Assembly: GCA_013213745.1 (NCBI GenBank)
Contig: JABSQH010000008.1
Span: 1 to 64,000, forward strand
Length of the DNA: 64,000 bases
Source of the DNA: Ilumatobacteraceae bacterium
Lineage (GTDB): Bacteria; Actinomycetota; Acidimicrobiia; Acidimicrobiales; Ilumatobacteraceae
Direction: 5' to 3'
The position numbers and the translations under genes are program-made. This document shows positions 45,397-54,483 of this stretch, one piece after another (the stretch's first letter is position 1; each line of letters starts with the position of its first letter). The notes below the pieces were generated by a model. The model had not been told where the DNA came from. It did not search any database and worked only from the letters and a program-made list of their open reading frames with translations.

Positions 45397-46581
45397 CGTC
45401 GGTGGGGCGAAGATCACCGAGCCGTTGTGGCCGCCGAACCCGAAGTTGTTGGAGATCACCGGAGCCGGTGTCCACGGGCGAGCCTCGCCGGTGACGACGT
45501 CGATCGTGAGCTCGGGATCGACGGTCGTCGTGTTCGCCGTCGGCGGGATCAGGCCATGTTCGATCGACAGCAGTGACGCCGCCGCCTCGAGGGCGCCAGC
45601 AGCACCGAGGGCGTGACCGGTGACCCCCTTGATCGACACGACGGGCACCGCACCGGCGCCGAACACCTCGGACACAGCAGCCGCCTCGGCGGCGTCGTTG
45701 AGCGGGGTCGATGTGCCATGGGCATTGACCTGACCGATGGCGTCAGCGGAGATCCCGGCGTCGTCGAGAGCGAGCCGCATGCAGGCGATCGCTCCGGTTC
45801 CGCCTGGGGCGGGTGCGGTGATGTGATGGGCATCGGCATTGCTGGCGCTGCCGAGGATCTCGCCGAGGATCGTTGCCCCCCGGGCCTCGGCACTCGACCA
45901 TTCTTCGAGAATGAGCACGGCGGAGCCTTCCCCCATCACGAACCCGTCGCGTTCGGCGTCGAACGGTCGGCTGATGCCCGATGAGGTGAGGGCGGTCATG
46001 TTCCCGAAGCCGGCGAGTGCGGTCACCGTCGATGCCGCCTCGGCACCTCCGGTGGCGATGGCGTCGACCATCCCGATGCGAATCAGTCGGGCGGCGTATC
46101 CAATGGCGTGAGAACCGGCCGCACACGCGGTGCAGATCGTCTCGTTCGGCCCTTGGAGGCCGTACCGCATCGAAATCGCAGCCCCGGCGGCGTTGGCCAT
46201 CATCATCGGCACGAGGAACGGTGAGACGCGACGGACGCCCTTTTCGACTCGAACGACGACCTGCCCCTCGAGTGTGTGCAGTCCGCCGACGCCGGTGGCG
46301 AAGATCGTGCCGAATCGCGCCGGGTCGACACCGATCTGGTCGAATCCGCCCGCCTGCTCGAAGGCTTCACCCGCTGCCGCAAGCGCGAACTGCTCGACGC
46401 GGTCTGCGCGCCGTGCCTCCTTCGGGTTGGCGAAGTACGGCGTCGGATCCCAGTCTTCGATCTCGATCGCTGTGGTGTCGGTGAGACCCGGTCCGAGCAA
46501 CCCTTCCCAGTACGACTTCTGTCCCAGCCCCGCGGGTGCAACCACGCCGAGGCCGGTGACGGCGACGCGCCGTGCGCTCAC
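45394..46581 (-). CDS. fabF: beta-ketoacyl-ACP synthase II
   Basis: A 395-residue thiolase-fold condensing enzyme. Catalytic Cys in [14 protein letters not shown] (about 152), first His in [11 protein letters not shown] and second in [20 protein letters not shown]. Starts at GTG 46581 ([18 protein letters not shown]), overlapping the acpP stop by GTGA. It elongates acyl-ACP with malonyl-ACP. Last gene of the fabD-fabH-fabG-acpP-fabF operon. Confidence 0.94.
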   Translation of the reverse strand: MSARRVAVTGLGVVAPAGLGQKSYWEGLLGPGLTDTTAIEIEDWDPTPYFANPKEARRADRVEQFALAAAGEAFEQAGGFDQIGVDPARFGTIFATGVGGLHTLEGQVVVRVEKGVRRVSPFLVPMMMANAAGAAISMRYGLQGPNETICTACAAGSHAIGYAARLIRIGMVDAIATGGAEAASTVTALAGFGNMTALTSSGISRPFDAERDGFVMGEGSAVLILEEWSSAEARGATILGEILGSASNADAHHITAPAPGGTGAIACMRLALDDAGISADAIGQVNAHGTSTPLNDAAEAAAVSEVFGAGAVPVVSIKGVTGHALGAAGALEAAASLLSIEHGLIPPTANTTTVDPELTIDVVTGEARPWTPAPVISNNFGFGGHNGSVIFAPPT

Positions 46582-46814
46582 AACTTGTTGGAGATCAGGT
46601 CGTACGCCTGTTGCACCGTCTCGACGCCTTCGAGCTCCTCTTCGGGGACCTCGATGTCGAACTCCTCTTCGAGGGCCATCACGAGCTCGACGAGGTCGAG
46701 GCTGTCGGCGTCGAGGTCGTCGCCGAAGTTGGCTTCGGGCACGACGGCACTCTCTTCGACCGAGAGTACCTCGACGGCGCACTTGCGGAAGCGGGCGAAC
46801 AGTTCTTCATCCAC
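46578..46814 (-). CDS. acpP: acyl carrier protein
   Basis: A 78-residue acidic four-helix protein. The phosphopantetheine attachment motif [10 protein letters not shown] contains the modified Ser (about 38). An AAAAGGAGA site precedes ATG 46814. It carries growing acyl chains between the enzymes encoded around it. Confidence 0.96.
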   Translation of the reverse strand: MDEELFARFRKCAVEVLSVEESAVVPEANFGDDLDADSLDLVELVMALEEEFDIEVPEEELEGVETVQQAYDLISNKL

Positions 46815-46867
46815 GGTGATGTCTCCTTTTCGCGGAAGTGATGAGTGTAGAGGTGTGTGATGAGCGG

Positions 46868-47596
46868 TCAGTGTCCCATGCCGAGGCCGCCGTCGACCGG
46901 GATCACGGCTCCCGTGATGTACCCAGCGGTCGGCGATGCGAGGAACTCGACGACACCGGCGACTTCGTCCGGTTCGGCGACCCGCGCCAACGGCACCGCT
47001 GCAGTCAGTTCGGCGAGACGATCGTCGCTCAGGGCTGCGGTCATGTCGGTGGCCACCGGTCCGGGCGCCACGACATTGATCGTGATCGATCTCGACCCGA
47101 GCTCGCGAGCGACCGAGCGGGCGAAGCCGACGAGCCCGGCCTTCGACGCGGCGTAGTTCGCTTGGCCGGGAGAGCCGAGGAGCCCGACGACTGAGGAGAT
47201 GAGCACGATACGGCCCTTGCGGGCACGCAGCATCGCTCGCGCGGCTCGCTTGGTCACCCGGAATGCAGCGGTCAAGTTGGTGTCGATGACCGATGTGAAG
47301 TCGTCGTCGCTCATCCGTACCAGCAAGGTGTCGTGGGTGATACCGGCGTTGGACACGAGCACTTCCACGGGGCCACCGAATTCGTCTTCGATCGCGGTGA
47401 ACGCAGCGTCGACTTGCTCGGTGTCGGTCACGTCACACTGCACGCCGAACACGTCGTCGGGCGGCGGTGACGCGTTGTACGTGACCGCGACACGGTCGCC
47501 GGCCGCAAGGAACCGCTCGGCACACGCCCGTCCGATCCCGCGGCCGCCTCCGGTGATGAGGACGATGCGGCCCTTACTTGGCGCAGCGTCGCTCAC
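46868..47596 (-). CDS. fabG: 3-oxoacyl-ACP reductase
   Basis: A 242-residue SDR. Cofactor motif [15 protein letters not shown], structural [20 protein letters not shown], catalytic Ser in [22 protein letters not shown]-type loop with YxxxK. It reduces 3-oxoacyl-ACP to 3-hydroxyacyl-ACP. GTG 47596 overlaps the fabH stop by GTGA. Confidence 0.93.
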   Translation of the reverse strand: MSDAAPSKGRIVLITGGGRGIGRACAERFLAAGDRVAVTYNASPPPDDVFGVQCDVTDTEQVDAAFTAIEDEFGGPVEVLVSNAGITHDTLLVRMSDDDFTSVIDTNLTAAFRVTKRAARAMLRARKGRIVLISSVVGLLGSPGQANYAASKAGLVGFARSVARELGSRSITINVVAPGPVATDMTAALSDDRLAELTAAVPLARVAEPDEVAGVVEFLASPTAGYITGAVIPVDGGLGMGH

Positions 47597-48561
47597 GGCT
47601 GGTGCTCCATCACCGTCGTCGACCACCGGATGATCGCACTCGCCGCCGTCATCCCGGCGCCGAAGCCGACGAACAAGACGAGGTCGCCGTCTTCTACCCG
47701 ACCGCGATCGAGCGCGTCGCCGAGCGCCAACGGGACCGACGCCGATGAAGTGTTCCCGGTGTGGTCGAGCACGACGGAAGTCCGCTCGAGACCGATCCCG
47801 AGCCGTTCGCATGCCGCCGAGATGATCCGAATGTTCGCCTGATGGGGGACGACGAGGGCAATGTCATCGGCGGTGACCCCCGCCTCCTTCATCGACATCG
47901 TCGCCGAGTCGACCATGATGCGCACCGCCCTGCGGAACACCTCGCGGCCCTCCATCTGGAGCTTGTCGCCGATCTCGCAGTACAGGAACTCCTCGGCGCT
48001 GCCGTCCGACTCGAGATTCCACGACAGCAGGCTGTTGTCGCCTTCGGTGGCCTCGATGATGACGGCGCCCGACCCGTCGCCGAACAGGACGGCGGTGTTG
48101 CGGTCCTGCCAGTCCGTGATGCGCGACAGCGTGTCGGTGCCGATGAGCATGATCTTGTTGCTTCCCGCAGCGATCAGTCCGTGGGCGACCACCATGCCGT
48201 ACACGAATCCCGAACAGGCGGCGTTGATGTCGAACGCACTGCACTGCAGCCCGAGCTCGCGTTGCACGCTCGACGCGGTGGCGGGGACGGCTCGGTCGGG
48301 GGTTGTGGTCGCCAGCACGAGGGTATCGATCTCGCTCGGCTCGAGACCAGCCATGTCGAGCGCGTGTTGAGCCGACTGCACCGACAGCTCAGCAGTGCTG
48401 CCGCCGACATGGCGGCTGCTGATGCCGGTGCGCTCGACGATCCACTGGTCGGACGTGTCCATCGTTGCTGCGAGATCGGCGTTGGTGACGACCTTGGGCG
48501 GCAGATACGTGCCCCATCCGGTGATTGCCGCGGCATGGGCGCTCGGTCGAATCGCAGGCAT
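47593..48561 (-). CDS. fabH: beta-ketoacyl-ACP synthase III
   Basis: A 322-residue KAS III initiating fatty acid synthesis from acyl-CoA and malonyl-ACP. The catalytic Cys lies in FDINAACSGFVYGM (about 113), His in VVPHQANIRII (about 248) and Asn in DHTGNTSSASVPLAL. ATG 48561 matches the family N-terminus. It is 26 bp downstream of fabD. Confidence 0.94.
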   Translation of the reverse strand: MPAIRPSAHAAAITGWGTYLPPKVVTNADLAATMDTSDQWIVERTGISSRHVGGSTAELSVQSAQHALDMAGLEPSEIDTLVLATTTPDRAVPATASSVQRELGLQCSAFDINAACSGFVYGMVVAHGLIAAGSNKIMLIGTDTLSRITDWQDRNTAVLFGDGSGAVIIEATEGDNSLLSWNLESDGSAEEFLYCEIGDKLQMEGREVFRRAVRIMVDSATMSMKEAGVTADDIALVVPHQANIRIISAACERLGIGLERTSVVLDHTGNTSSASVPLALGDALDRGRVEDGDLVLFVGFGAGMTAASAIIRWSTTVMEHQP

Positions 48562-48587
48562 GGTTCCCCTCTCGGCTCGTTGGGGCC

Positions 48588-49769
48588 TCAGCTCGTTCGG
48601 AGCCAGGCGATCGGTTGACGAATGGTGACGCGTTCGGTCTCGACCGCCAAGAACCCCTCGAGCACTCCGGCGAAGGGCGATCGTACTTCCTCGCCGGCGA
48701 CATGTCCGAGGACCGAGCCGACGTCGACCGACGATCCGTCGGTGAGTGCCGGGTTGCGGGCAAACACGCCGTTGCACGGGCTGACCACGATTCGCTCCAC
48801 CGCAAACAGGTGCTCGCCTTCGAGCGCTGCGGATGTGGTCGCGGTCGCCGGGTCGGCACCGACCCACTCGATGAGCCCGTCGAGGTCGTCGGGCGTGGCC
48901 ACCGCGAGGGTGCGGACGTCGTCGAGCGTGCGTTTGGCCATTCCGGTGAGCACGGACCCGGGGCCGAGTTCGGCGATCTGGGTCACGCCTGACGCTGCGA
49001 GGGTCACCAGGCTCTGCCGCCACCGGACCGGACTGGCGAGCTGGGCCGACAGCAAGCTCGACCATTGGGCGCCGTCGTTGTGCTCGAGCGCGTCGACGTT
49101 GGTCACGATCGGCACGTCTCCGGCGCGGAGGTCGGTCGCGGCGAGCGCAGCGCGCAGGCGATCGCGGGCGGCGGCCATGAACGGGGTGTGGAACGCTCCC
49201 GACACCTGGAGGCCCATGACGCGTTTGGCGCCCAGCTCCTTGGCGACGACGCCTGCGGCCTCGACCCCAGCAGGGGAGCCGGCGATGACGACCTGCCCGG
49301 GAGCGTTGTAGTTCGCCACCCAGACGTCGCGATCAGCGCGTCGACAGGCGATGTCGACCTGGTCGTCGTCGAGGCCGAGTACAGCGGCCATCGTGCCGGG
49401 TTGGGCGTTACCGGCGTCGTGCATCGCAGCGGCCCGAGCGCCGACGAGCCCGATGCCCTCGTCGAAGCTCAGCGCGCCGGTCGCGGTGAGCGCGGTGTAC
49501 TCGCCGAGGCTGTGGCCCGCGCAGATCGACGGAGCGATGCCCAGGCGCTCCACTGCGTCGAGCACGAGCAGGCTGAGCACGTAGGTGCTGAGCTGTGCGT
49601 TGCGGGTGTCGCGCAGCTCGTCGGCGTCGGCGTCGCACAGCAGCGCGGCGACGTCGCGTCCGGCGAGTTCGCTGGCCTCGCCGATCAGTTCCCAGCTGGC
49701 ATGGTCGATCCACGGGCGACCCATGCCGGGTCGTTGGGCCCCCTGGCCGGGGAACGTGAACGCGAGCAT
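48588..49769 (-). CDS. fabD: malonyl-CoA:ACP transacylase with C-terminal lipoyl/biotinyl-like domain
   Basis: A 393-residue protein. Residues 1-300 are FabD: FTFPGQGAQRPGMG, the GHSLGEYTAL nucleophile elbow, the QVSGAFHTPFM catalytic His and ELGPGSVLTGM. Residues 325-393 (VERIVVSPCNGVFARNPALT ... GSVLGHVAGEEVRSPFAGVL) have the two-strand hammerhead pattern of biotin/lipoyl domains but lack the MKM lysine motif, so probably bear no cofactor. The extra domain is not part of ordinary FabD proteins (about 300 residues). First gene of the fab operon. Confidence 0.87.
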   Translation of the reverse strand: MLAFTFPGQGAQRPGMGRPWIDHASWELIGEASELAGRDVAALLCDADADELRDTRNAQLSTYVLSLLVLDAVERLGIAPSICAGHSLGEYTALTATGALSFDEGIGLVGARAAAMHDAGNAQPGTMAAVLGLDDDQVDIACRRADRDVWVANYNAPGQVVIAGSPAGVEAAGVVAKELGAKRVMGLQVSGAFHTPFMAAARDRLRAALAATDLRAGDVPIVTNVDALEHNDGAQWSSLLSAQLASPVRWRQSLVTLAASGVTQIAELGPGSVLTGMAKRTLDDVRTLAVATPDDLDGLIEWVGADPATATTSAALEGEHLFAVERIVVSPCNGVFARNPALTDGSSVDVGSVLGHVAGEEVRSPFAGVLEGFLAVETERVTIRQPIAWLRTS

Positions 49770-49906
49770 CGGGCGCAGGCTAGAGGTCGCGACCGCTACT
49801 GCTCTGCTACCGCGCGGTAACGCGCAAGAACCGTCGCGTGGCAATGCGCCGAGGCGACCGCGCCGATATCCTCGCCGTGCCGCGTCGGTCAGGTCCGGGC
49901 GGCGAC

Positions 49907-49980
49907 GCCCCGGTAGCCCAATTGGCAGAGGCAGCGGCCTCAAAATCCGCCCAGTGTCGGTTCGAGTCCGACCCGGGGCA
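49907..49980 (+). tRNA. tRNA-Leu (CAA), short variable region
   Basis: Acceptor GCCCCGG pairs perfectly with CCGGGGC; T-arm GTCGG-TTCGAGT-CCGAC is perfect. The anticodon loop CTCAAAA reads CAA; the anticodon stem GCGGC/TCCGC has four pairs and a C-T mismatch at its inner end. The variable region is only CCAGT, unlike the long arm of normal class II tRNA-Leu. Discriminator A at 49980. Amino-acid identity is inferred from the anticodon. Confidence 0.85.
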
Positions 49981-50043
49981 CACGATCACCCGAAGCGATG
50001 CCAGCCCGAGTCGATGGTTCGGAGGCGATATCGTGGTGAGGCC

Positions 50044-50322
50044 ATGAGTCCTCGGCGGATCGAGCGTCGCCTGTGGCAGAACGCAGAGCGCCTCAAGTCA
50101 CTGCGCGCTGAACTCGCCGTGGTCGACGAGCAGCTCTCGCATCTCGCCGATGACGCCGAAGATCAGGCACTGCGGGCGCTCGTGTCCGAAACCCCCGGAG
50201 CGTCGTTCGAAGCGCGCGATGCGCAACGACACGTCGACGCGCTGCGCAAGCATCGGGCCCACATCGACGCAGAAATCGTCAAACTCGAGGCCCGCCAAGA
50301 CGAACTCCTCGATCGGCTCTGA
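50044..50322 (+). CDS. small coiled-coil protein, unknown function
   Basis: A 92-residue, highly helical, charged protein. It begins RRIERRLWQNAERLKSLRAE and continues heptad-like (LAVVDEQLSHLADDAEDQAL) to HRAHIDAEIVKLEARQDELL, suggesting one long antiparallel coiled coil. ATG 50044 follows tRNA-Leu by 63 bp and the gene ends 13 bp before the ANTAR regulator. No homologue recognised. Confidence 0.75.
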   Translation: MSPRRIERRLWQNAERLKSLRAELAVVDEQLSHLADDAEDQALRALVSETPGASFEARDAQRHVDALRKHRAHIDAEIVKLEARQDELLDRL

Positions 50323-50335
50323 TAGATAGTCCGTC

Positions 50336-50914
50336 ATGTCATTGCGCGTCGTGATCGCCGAGGACGAGGCCATCATCCGGATGGACTTGCGCGAGACCCT
50401 CGAAGAAGAGGGCTACGACGTCGTGGGCGAGACGGGCCGTGGCGACGAAGCGGTCGAGCTGGTGCGCACGATGCAACCCGATCTCGCCATCCTCGACATC
50501 AAGATGCCGGGCACCGACGGATTGGAGGCGGCCCGGGTGATCAACGCCGAGAAGATCTGCGGCGTACTGATGCTCACCGCGTTCAGTCAGCGCGAGGTGG
50601 TCGAGCAAGCGCGCGACGCCGGTGCCCTGGCGTTCCTCATCAAACCGTTCCAGAAGAGCGACCTCATTCCGGCGATCGAAGTGGCGATGGGGCGCTTTCG
50701 AGAACTGCGTTCGTTGACCGGCGAGATCGACGCACTCGGTGACCAACTCGAGTCGCGCAAGCTCGTCGACCGAGCCAAGGGTGTGCTGATGGACGCAGCA
50801 CAGATGTCCGAGAACGATGCGTTCGGGTTCATCCAACGCACGGCGATGAGCGGCCGCCAACGAATGCGCGACGTCGCCCAACAGGTGATCGACGGCACCC
50901 TCCGGCCGGAGTGA
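50336..50914 (+). CDS. pdtaR: ANTAR-domain response regulator (PdtaR-like)
   Basis: A 192-residue two-domain regulator. Receiver domain 1-120: VVIAEDEAIIRMDLRETLEE with acidic pocket, phosphoacceptor Asp in LAILDIKMPGTDG and Lys in AFLIKPF. The ANTAR RNA-binding domain follows (about 125-185): ALGDQLESRKLVDRAKGVLM and the FGFIQRTAMSGRQRMRDVAQ end. It is expected to act as an antiterminator, phosphorylated by a PdtaS-type kinase not encoded here. The end overlaps polA by four bases. Confidence 0.9.
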   Translation: MSLRVVIAEDEAIIRMDLRETLEEEGYDVVGETGRGDEAVELVRTMQPDLAILDIKMPGTDGLEAARVINAEKICGVLMLTAFSQREVVEQARDAGALAFLIKPFQKSDLIPAIEVAMGRFRELRSLTGEIDALGDQLESRKLVDRAKGVLMDAAQMSENDAFGFIQRTAMSGRQRMRDVAQQVIDGTLRPE

Positions 50915-53613
50915 CGTCGGCGATGGGTACCACTCTCGTCGTCGACGGCAACTCGTTGACATACCGCGCGTTCTTCGCCTTGCCCACCGACATGGCGACG
51001 GCCAGCGGCCAAGTGACCAACGCGGTGTTCGGCTTCACCTCGATGCTCGTCAACGTGCTGAAAGACCATGCGCCCGACGGCGTGGTGGTCGCGTTCGACC
51101 GGCCCGAGCCCACTTTTCGGCACGAGCGAGACCCCGAGTACAAGGCGCAGCGCGAGGCCGCCCCGGACATCCTGCGCCAGCAGATGGGCCTCGTGCGTGA
51201 GGTGCTGGACGCGATCGGTATTGCGACGATCGATTGCGCCGGATGGGAGGCCGACGACCTGATCGCAACGATGGTCGATGTGCTCGTGGCCCGCGGCGAG
51301 GACGTGATCATCGTGACCGGCGACCGCGACAGCTACCAGCTGGTCGCCGACCCCCACGTGAAAGTGCTGTACAACAAGCGCGGCGTCAGCGACTACGTGC
51401 TCTACGACGAGGCCGGTATCGAAGAACGCACCGGCGTGCGGCCCGAGCGCTACGTGCAGTACGCGGCGCTCCGCGGCGACAACAGCGACAACCTTCCGGG
51501 TGTCCCCGGCGTCGGGGAGAAGACCGCGGCGAAGCTGATCAACAACTACGACGGCCTCGACGGGATCTTTGCTGCGGTCGACGAGCAGACGCCCAAGTTG
51601 CGGCAGTCGCTGGCCGACAACGAAGCGCGTGTGCGGATGAACGAGGAGTTGATGGTGCTCCGTCGCGATGCGCCGCTCGACGGCGTCGACCTCGATGCGC
51701 TGAACGTCGAGCCGAACGCCGACGAGTTGAAGCGACTGTTCGAGTTTCTCGAGTTCCGCACGCTCGGCGACCGGCTCGGTGAGGCGCTCAGTGCCATCGG
51801 CTCCGAGGTCGACGTCGGGGGAGGCGGCCAGCGCGAGCAACTCGTCGCCGAGGTCGAGATGTACGACGACATCGATGCGGCGGCGTCGCTGTTGTTCTCG
51901 GCGCCGGCGCTCGAGGTCGGTGCGGCGTGGGAGGGTGAGCCCGGGCGATCGGCGCTCGCCGGCATTGCCGTAGTGGTCGACGGCGAGGCTGCCGAGGTGG
52001 CCTGGCTTCCGGCCGCAGTGCTCGACGCGCTTGCGGTTCGCAGCGCGCTCGTCGGGCACGGCGATGTCCGTGCCCACAACGCCAAGGCGTTGATGCGCTC
52101 CCTGCTCGACCGAGATGGTGCCGGCGACGACGCGCTCGAGATCGAAGGCCTCACGATCGACACTGCGATCGCCGCGTATCTCATCGACCCGGCCGAAGCG
52201 CGGTATTCGCTGCCCGACCTGGTCGAGCACTACACCCGGTTCGCCCGCCCCGGCGACGAAGCCGCAGCCGACGGTCAGCTCGATCTCGACGGCACGCAGC
52301 GTTCAGCGGCCGAGCAGGCCGCACTCGATGCCCTCGCTGTGCATCACCTCGTCGAGCCGATCCGGGCAAGTCTCGACGCGCAGGGCATGGAGCAGCTGTA
52401 CGACACGATCGAGAATCCCCTCGTTCTCGTGCTGGCCAAGATGGAGCACGTCGGGGTCGGCGTCGACGCCGATGAACTGCGCTCGTTGAACGATCGACTC
52501 GGCAGCGAGGCGTCGTCGCTCGCCGCCGAGCTCCGTGAGGTCGCCGGTCGCGACGATCTCAACATCAACTCGCCCAAGCAGTTGCGCGAGATCCTCTTCG
52601 ACGAGCGTGGGCTCACGCCGGTGAAGAAGACCAAGACCGGGCCGTCGACCGATGCTGCGTCGTTGGAGCGTCTGCGCGAGCAGTGGCCGGAGTTCCTCGA
52701 TCCACTCATGCGCTACCGCGAGGTCGAGAAACTACGGAGTACCTACGGCGAGGGACTGCTCGGCGAGGTCGCCGCAGATGGGCGCATCCACGCCACGTTC
52801 AACCAAACCGTTGCCCGCACGGGCCGGTTGTCGTCCGACCAGCCGAACCTGCACAACATCCCGGTCCGCACCGAGGAGGGTCGCCAGTTCCGCCGAGCGT
52901 TCGTGCCCGCTGCGGGCACGTCGTTACTGGTCGCCGACTACAACCAGATCGAGCTCCGTTGTATCGCACACCTCGCTGCCGACCCCGGATTGATCGAGGC
53001 GTTCACCAGCGGGCGCGACATCCACAACGCCACCGCTGCGAGGGTGTTCGACGTGGGTGCCGACGAGGTCACCATCGAACAGCGGTCGAAAGCGAAGATG
53101 GTGTCGTACGGCTTGGCATACGGCATGGAGGCCTACGGTCTCGGTCAGCGGCTGAACATCCCCACCGAGGAGGCCGCCGTGATCCTCGAGGCCTATTTCG
53201 ACGCCTTTCCCAACGTGAAGGCGTACATGGACAGCACAGTGGCCGAGGCGCGCGAGCGCGGGTACACCGAGACTCTGTTCGGGCGACGACGTCCGATCCC
53301 CGAGTTGATGAACTCGAACTTCAGGGTGCGTCAGGCCGGCGAGCGTCAGGCGATGAACGCCGGTATCCAGGGCCTGGCGGCCGACATCTTCAAGGTGGCG
53401 CTGGTGCGTATCGACGAAGCGCTGGTCGAGGGTGGTTTCGAGAGCCGCCTGGTGCTGCAGGTGCACGACGAAGTGATCCTCGAGGTTCCCGAGTCCGAGC
53501 GCGAGTCCGTGGGCGGCACGGTGATCGAGCTGATGCGTCACGCAGCAGAGCTGGACGTGCCGCTCGAGGTCAACGTCGCCTGGGGCGACAGCTGGGCCGA
53601 GGCCAAGGACTGA
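50911..53613 (+). CDS. polA: DNA polymerase I
   Basis: A 900-residue Pol I. The 5'-3' exonuclease domain (1-290) is intact (VDGNSLTYRAFFALP, GWEADDLIATMVDVL, GDNSDNLPGVPGVGEKTA). The 3'-5' exonuclease domain (about 305-490) is diverged, without the DEDD carboxylates, as in Taq and mycobacterial Pol I. The polymerase domain has DYNQIELRCIAHLAADPGLI (motif A), KAKMVSYGLAYGMEAYGL (motif B) and VLQVHDEVILEVPE (motif C). GTG 50911 overlaps pdtaR; ATG 50923 is an alternative. Confidence 0.95.
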   Translation: MTSAMGTTLVVDGNSLTYRAFFALPTDMATASGQVTNAVFGFTSMLVNVLKDHAPDGVVVAFDRPEPTFRHERDPEYKAQREAAPDILRQQMGLVREVLDAIGIATIDCAGWEADDLIATMVDVLVARGEDVIIVTGDRDSYQLVADPHVKVLYNKRGVSDYVLYDEAGIEERTGVRPERYVQYAALRGDNSDNLPGVPGVGEKTAAKLINNYDGLDGIFAAVDEQTPKLRQSLADNEARVRMNEELMVLRRDAPLDGVDLDALNVEPNADELKRLFEFLEFRTLGDRLGEALSAIGSEVDVGGGGQREQLVAEVEMYDDIDAAASLLFSAPALEVGAAWEGEPGRSALAGIAVVVDGEAAEVAWLPAAVLDALAVRSALVGHGDVRAHNAKALMRSLLDRDGAGDDALEIEGLTIDTAIAAYLIDPAEARYSLPDLVEHYTRFARPGDEAAADGQLDLDGTQRSAAEQAALDALAVHHLVEPIRASLDAQGMEQLYDTIENPLVLVLAKMEHVGVGVDADELRSLNDRLGSEASSLAAELREVAGRDDLNINSPKQLREILFDERGLTPVKKTKTGPSTDAASLERLREQWPEFLDPLMRYREVEKLRSTYGEGLLGEVAADGRIHATFNQTVARTGRLSSDQPNLHNIPVRTEEGRQFRRAFVPAAGTSLLVADYNQIELRCIAHLAADPGLIEAFTSGRDIHNATAARVFDVGADEVTIEQRSKAKMVSYGLAYGMEAYGLGQRLNIPTEEAAVILEAYFDAFPNVKAYMDSTVAEARERGYTETLFGRRRPIPELMNSNFRVRQAGERQAMNAGIQGLAADIFKVALVRIDEALVEGGFESRLVLQVHDEVILEVPESERESVGGTVIELMRHAAELDVPLEVNVAWGDSWAEAKD

Positions 53614-53614
53614 G

Positions 53615-54385
53615 ATGGCCGCAGCAGGCGACCCAGCCGCAGGTGGCGGTCACGACCACTGGTTCGAGCCGTTGGCCGCACATCTCGGGCGCAGCTACCT
53701 GCGGTACTCGTTCACCAAAGGCACCGTCGCCGAGGTCGACACCATCGTCGAACTGCTCGGGTTGCAACCGGGGATGCGCGTGCTCGACGTCGGTTGTGGC
53801 CCCGGCCGACATGCCCACGAACTGGCCGGTCGTGGCATCGACGTGCACGGCGTCGACATCAGCGATCGGTTCATCGCCATCGCCCGCGACGAGATCGACC
53901 CCGACGCACCGGGGCTGGCGAGCTTCGAGCGCCTCGACGCCAGACACCTGCTCGATGCGGTGCGCTTCTACGGCGGCTTCGACGCGGCCATCTGCTTGTG
54001 CCAGGGCGCGTTCGGTCTCATGACGGCTGACGGCGACGACGAGTTGGTGCTCGTCGGCATCGCCCGCGCTCTACGGCCAGGCGGTCGGCTCGCGCTGAGT
54101 GCGTTCAACGCGTACTTCTCGGTGAAGTATCACGACGAGGCCGATTTCGACGCCGCAGCGGGCATCAGCGCCGAGCGGACCGAGCTGCGGTCCGACGATG
54201 GCGACGTTCTGGAAGCGGACTTGTGGACAGCGTGCTACACGCCGCGCGAGCTTCGTCTGCTGGCGCGTCACGTTGGACTGCACGTGGATCGCATCGCGAG
54301 CGCCGAAGCAGGGACCTATGCTCCCAACCCGCCGAGCACCGAAACACCTGAATATTTGCTCGTCGCGACCCGCCACCAGCGCTGA
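53615..54385 (+). CDS. class I SAM-dependent methyltransferase
   Basis: A 256-residue methyltransferase. The AdoMet motif is VLDVGCGPGRHAHELA (about 57-72), with VHGVDISDRFIAIARDEI and an acidic third strand (FDAAICLCQGAFGLM). The C-terminal insert and YTPRELRLLARHVGLHVDRI resemble small-molecule methyltransferases. It starts two bases after the polA stop, so it is in the same transcript. Substrate unknown. Confidence 0.85.
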   Translation: MAAAGDPAAGGGHDHWFEPLAAHLGRSYLRYSFTKGTVAEVDTIVELLGLQPGMRVLDVGCGPGRHAHELAGRGIDVHGVDISDRFIAIARDEIDPDAPGLASFERLDARHLLDAVRFYGGFDAAICLCQGAFGLMTADGDDELVLVGIARALRPGGRLALSAFNAYFSVKYHDEADFDAAAGISAERTELRSDDGDVLEADLWTACYTPRELRLLARHVGLHVDRIASAEAGTYAPNPPSTETPEYLLVATRHQR

Positions 54386-54483
54386 TACCATGACCTGCTG
54401 CGCGATCTCCGGTCGTGCACGTGTCCACCCATCTCCCTCATCAGTCCTGTTTGTTCAGTCCTGTCCGTTTCGAAAGCAGTCCC

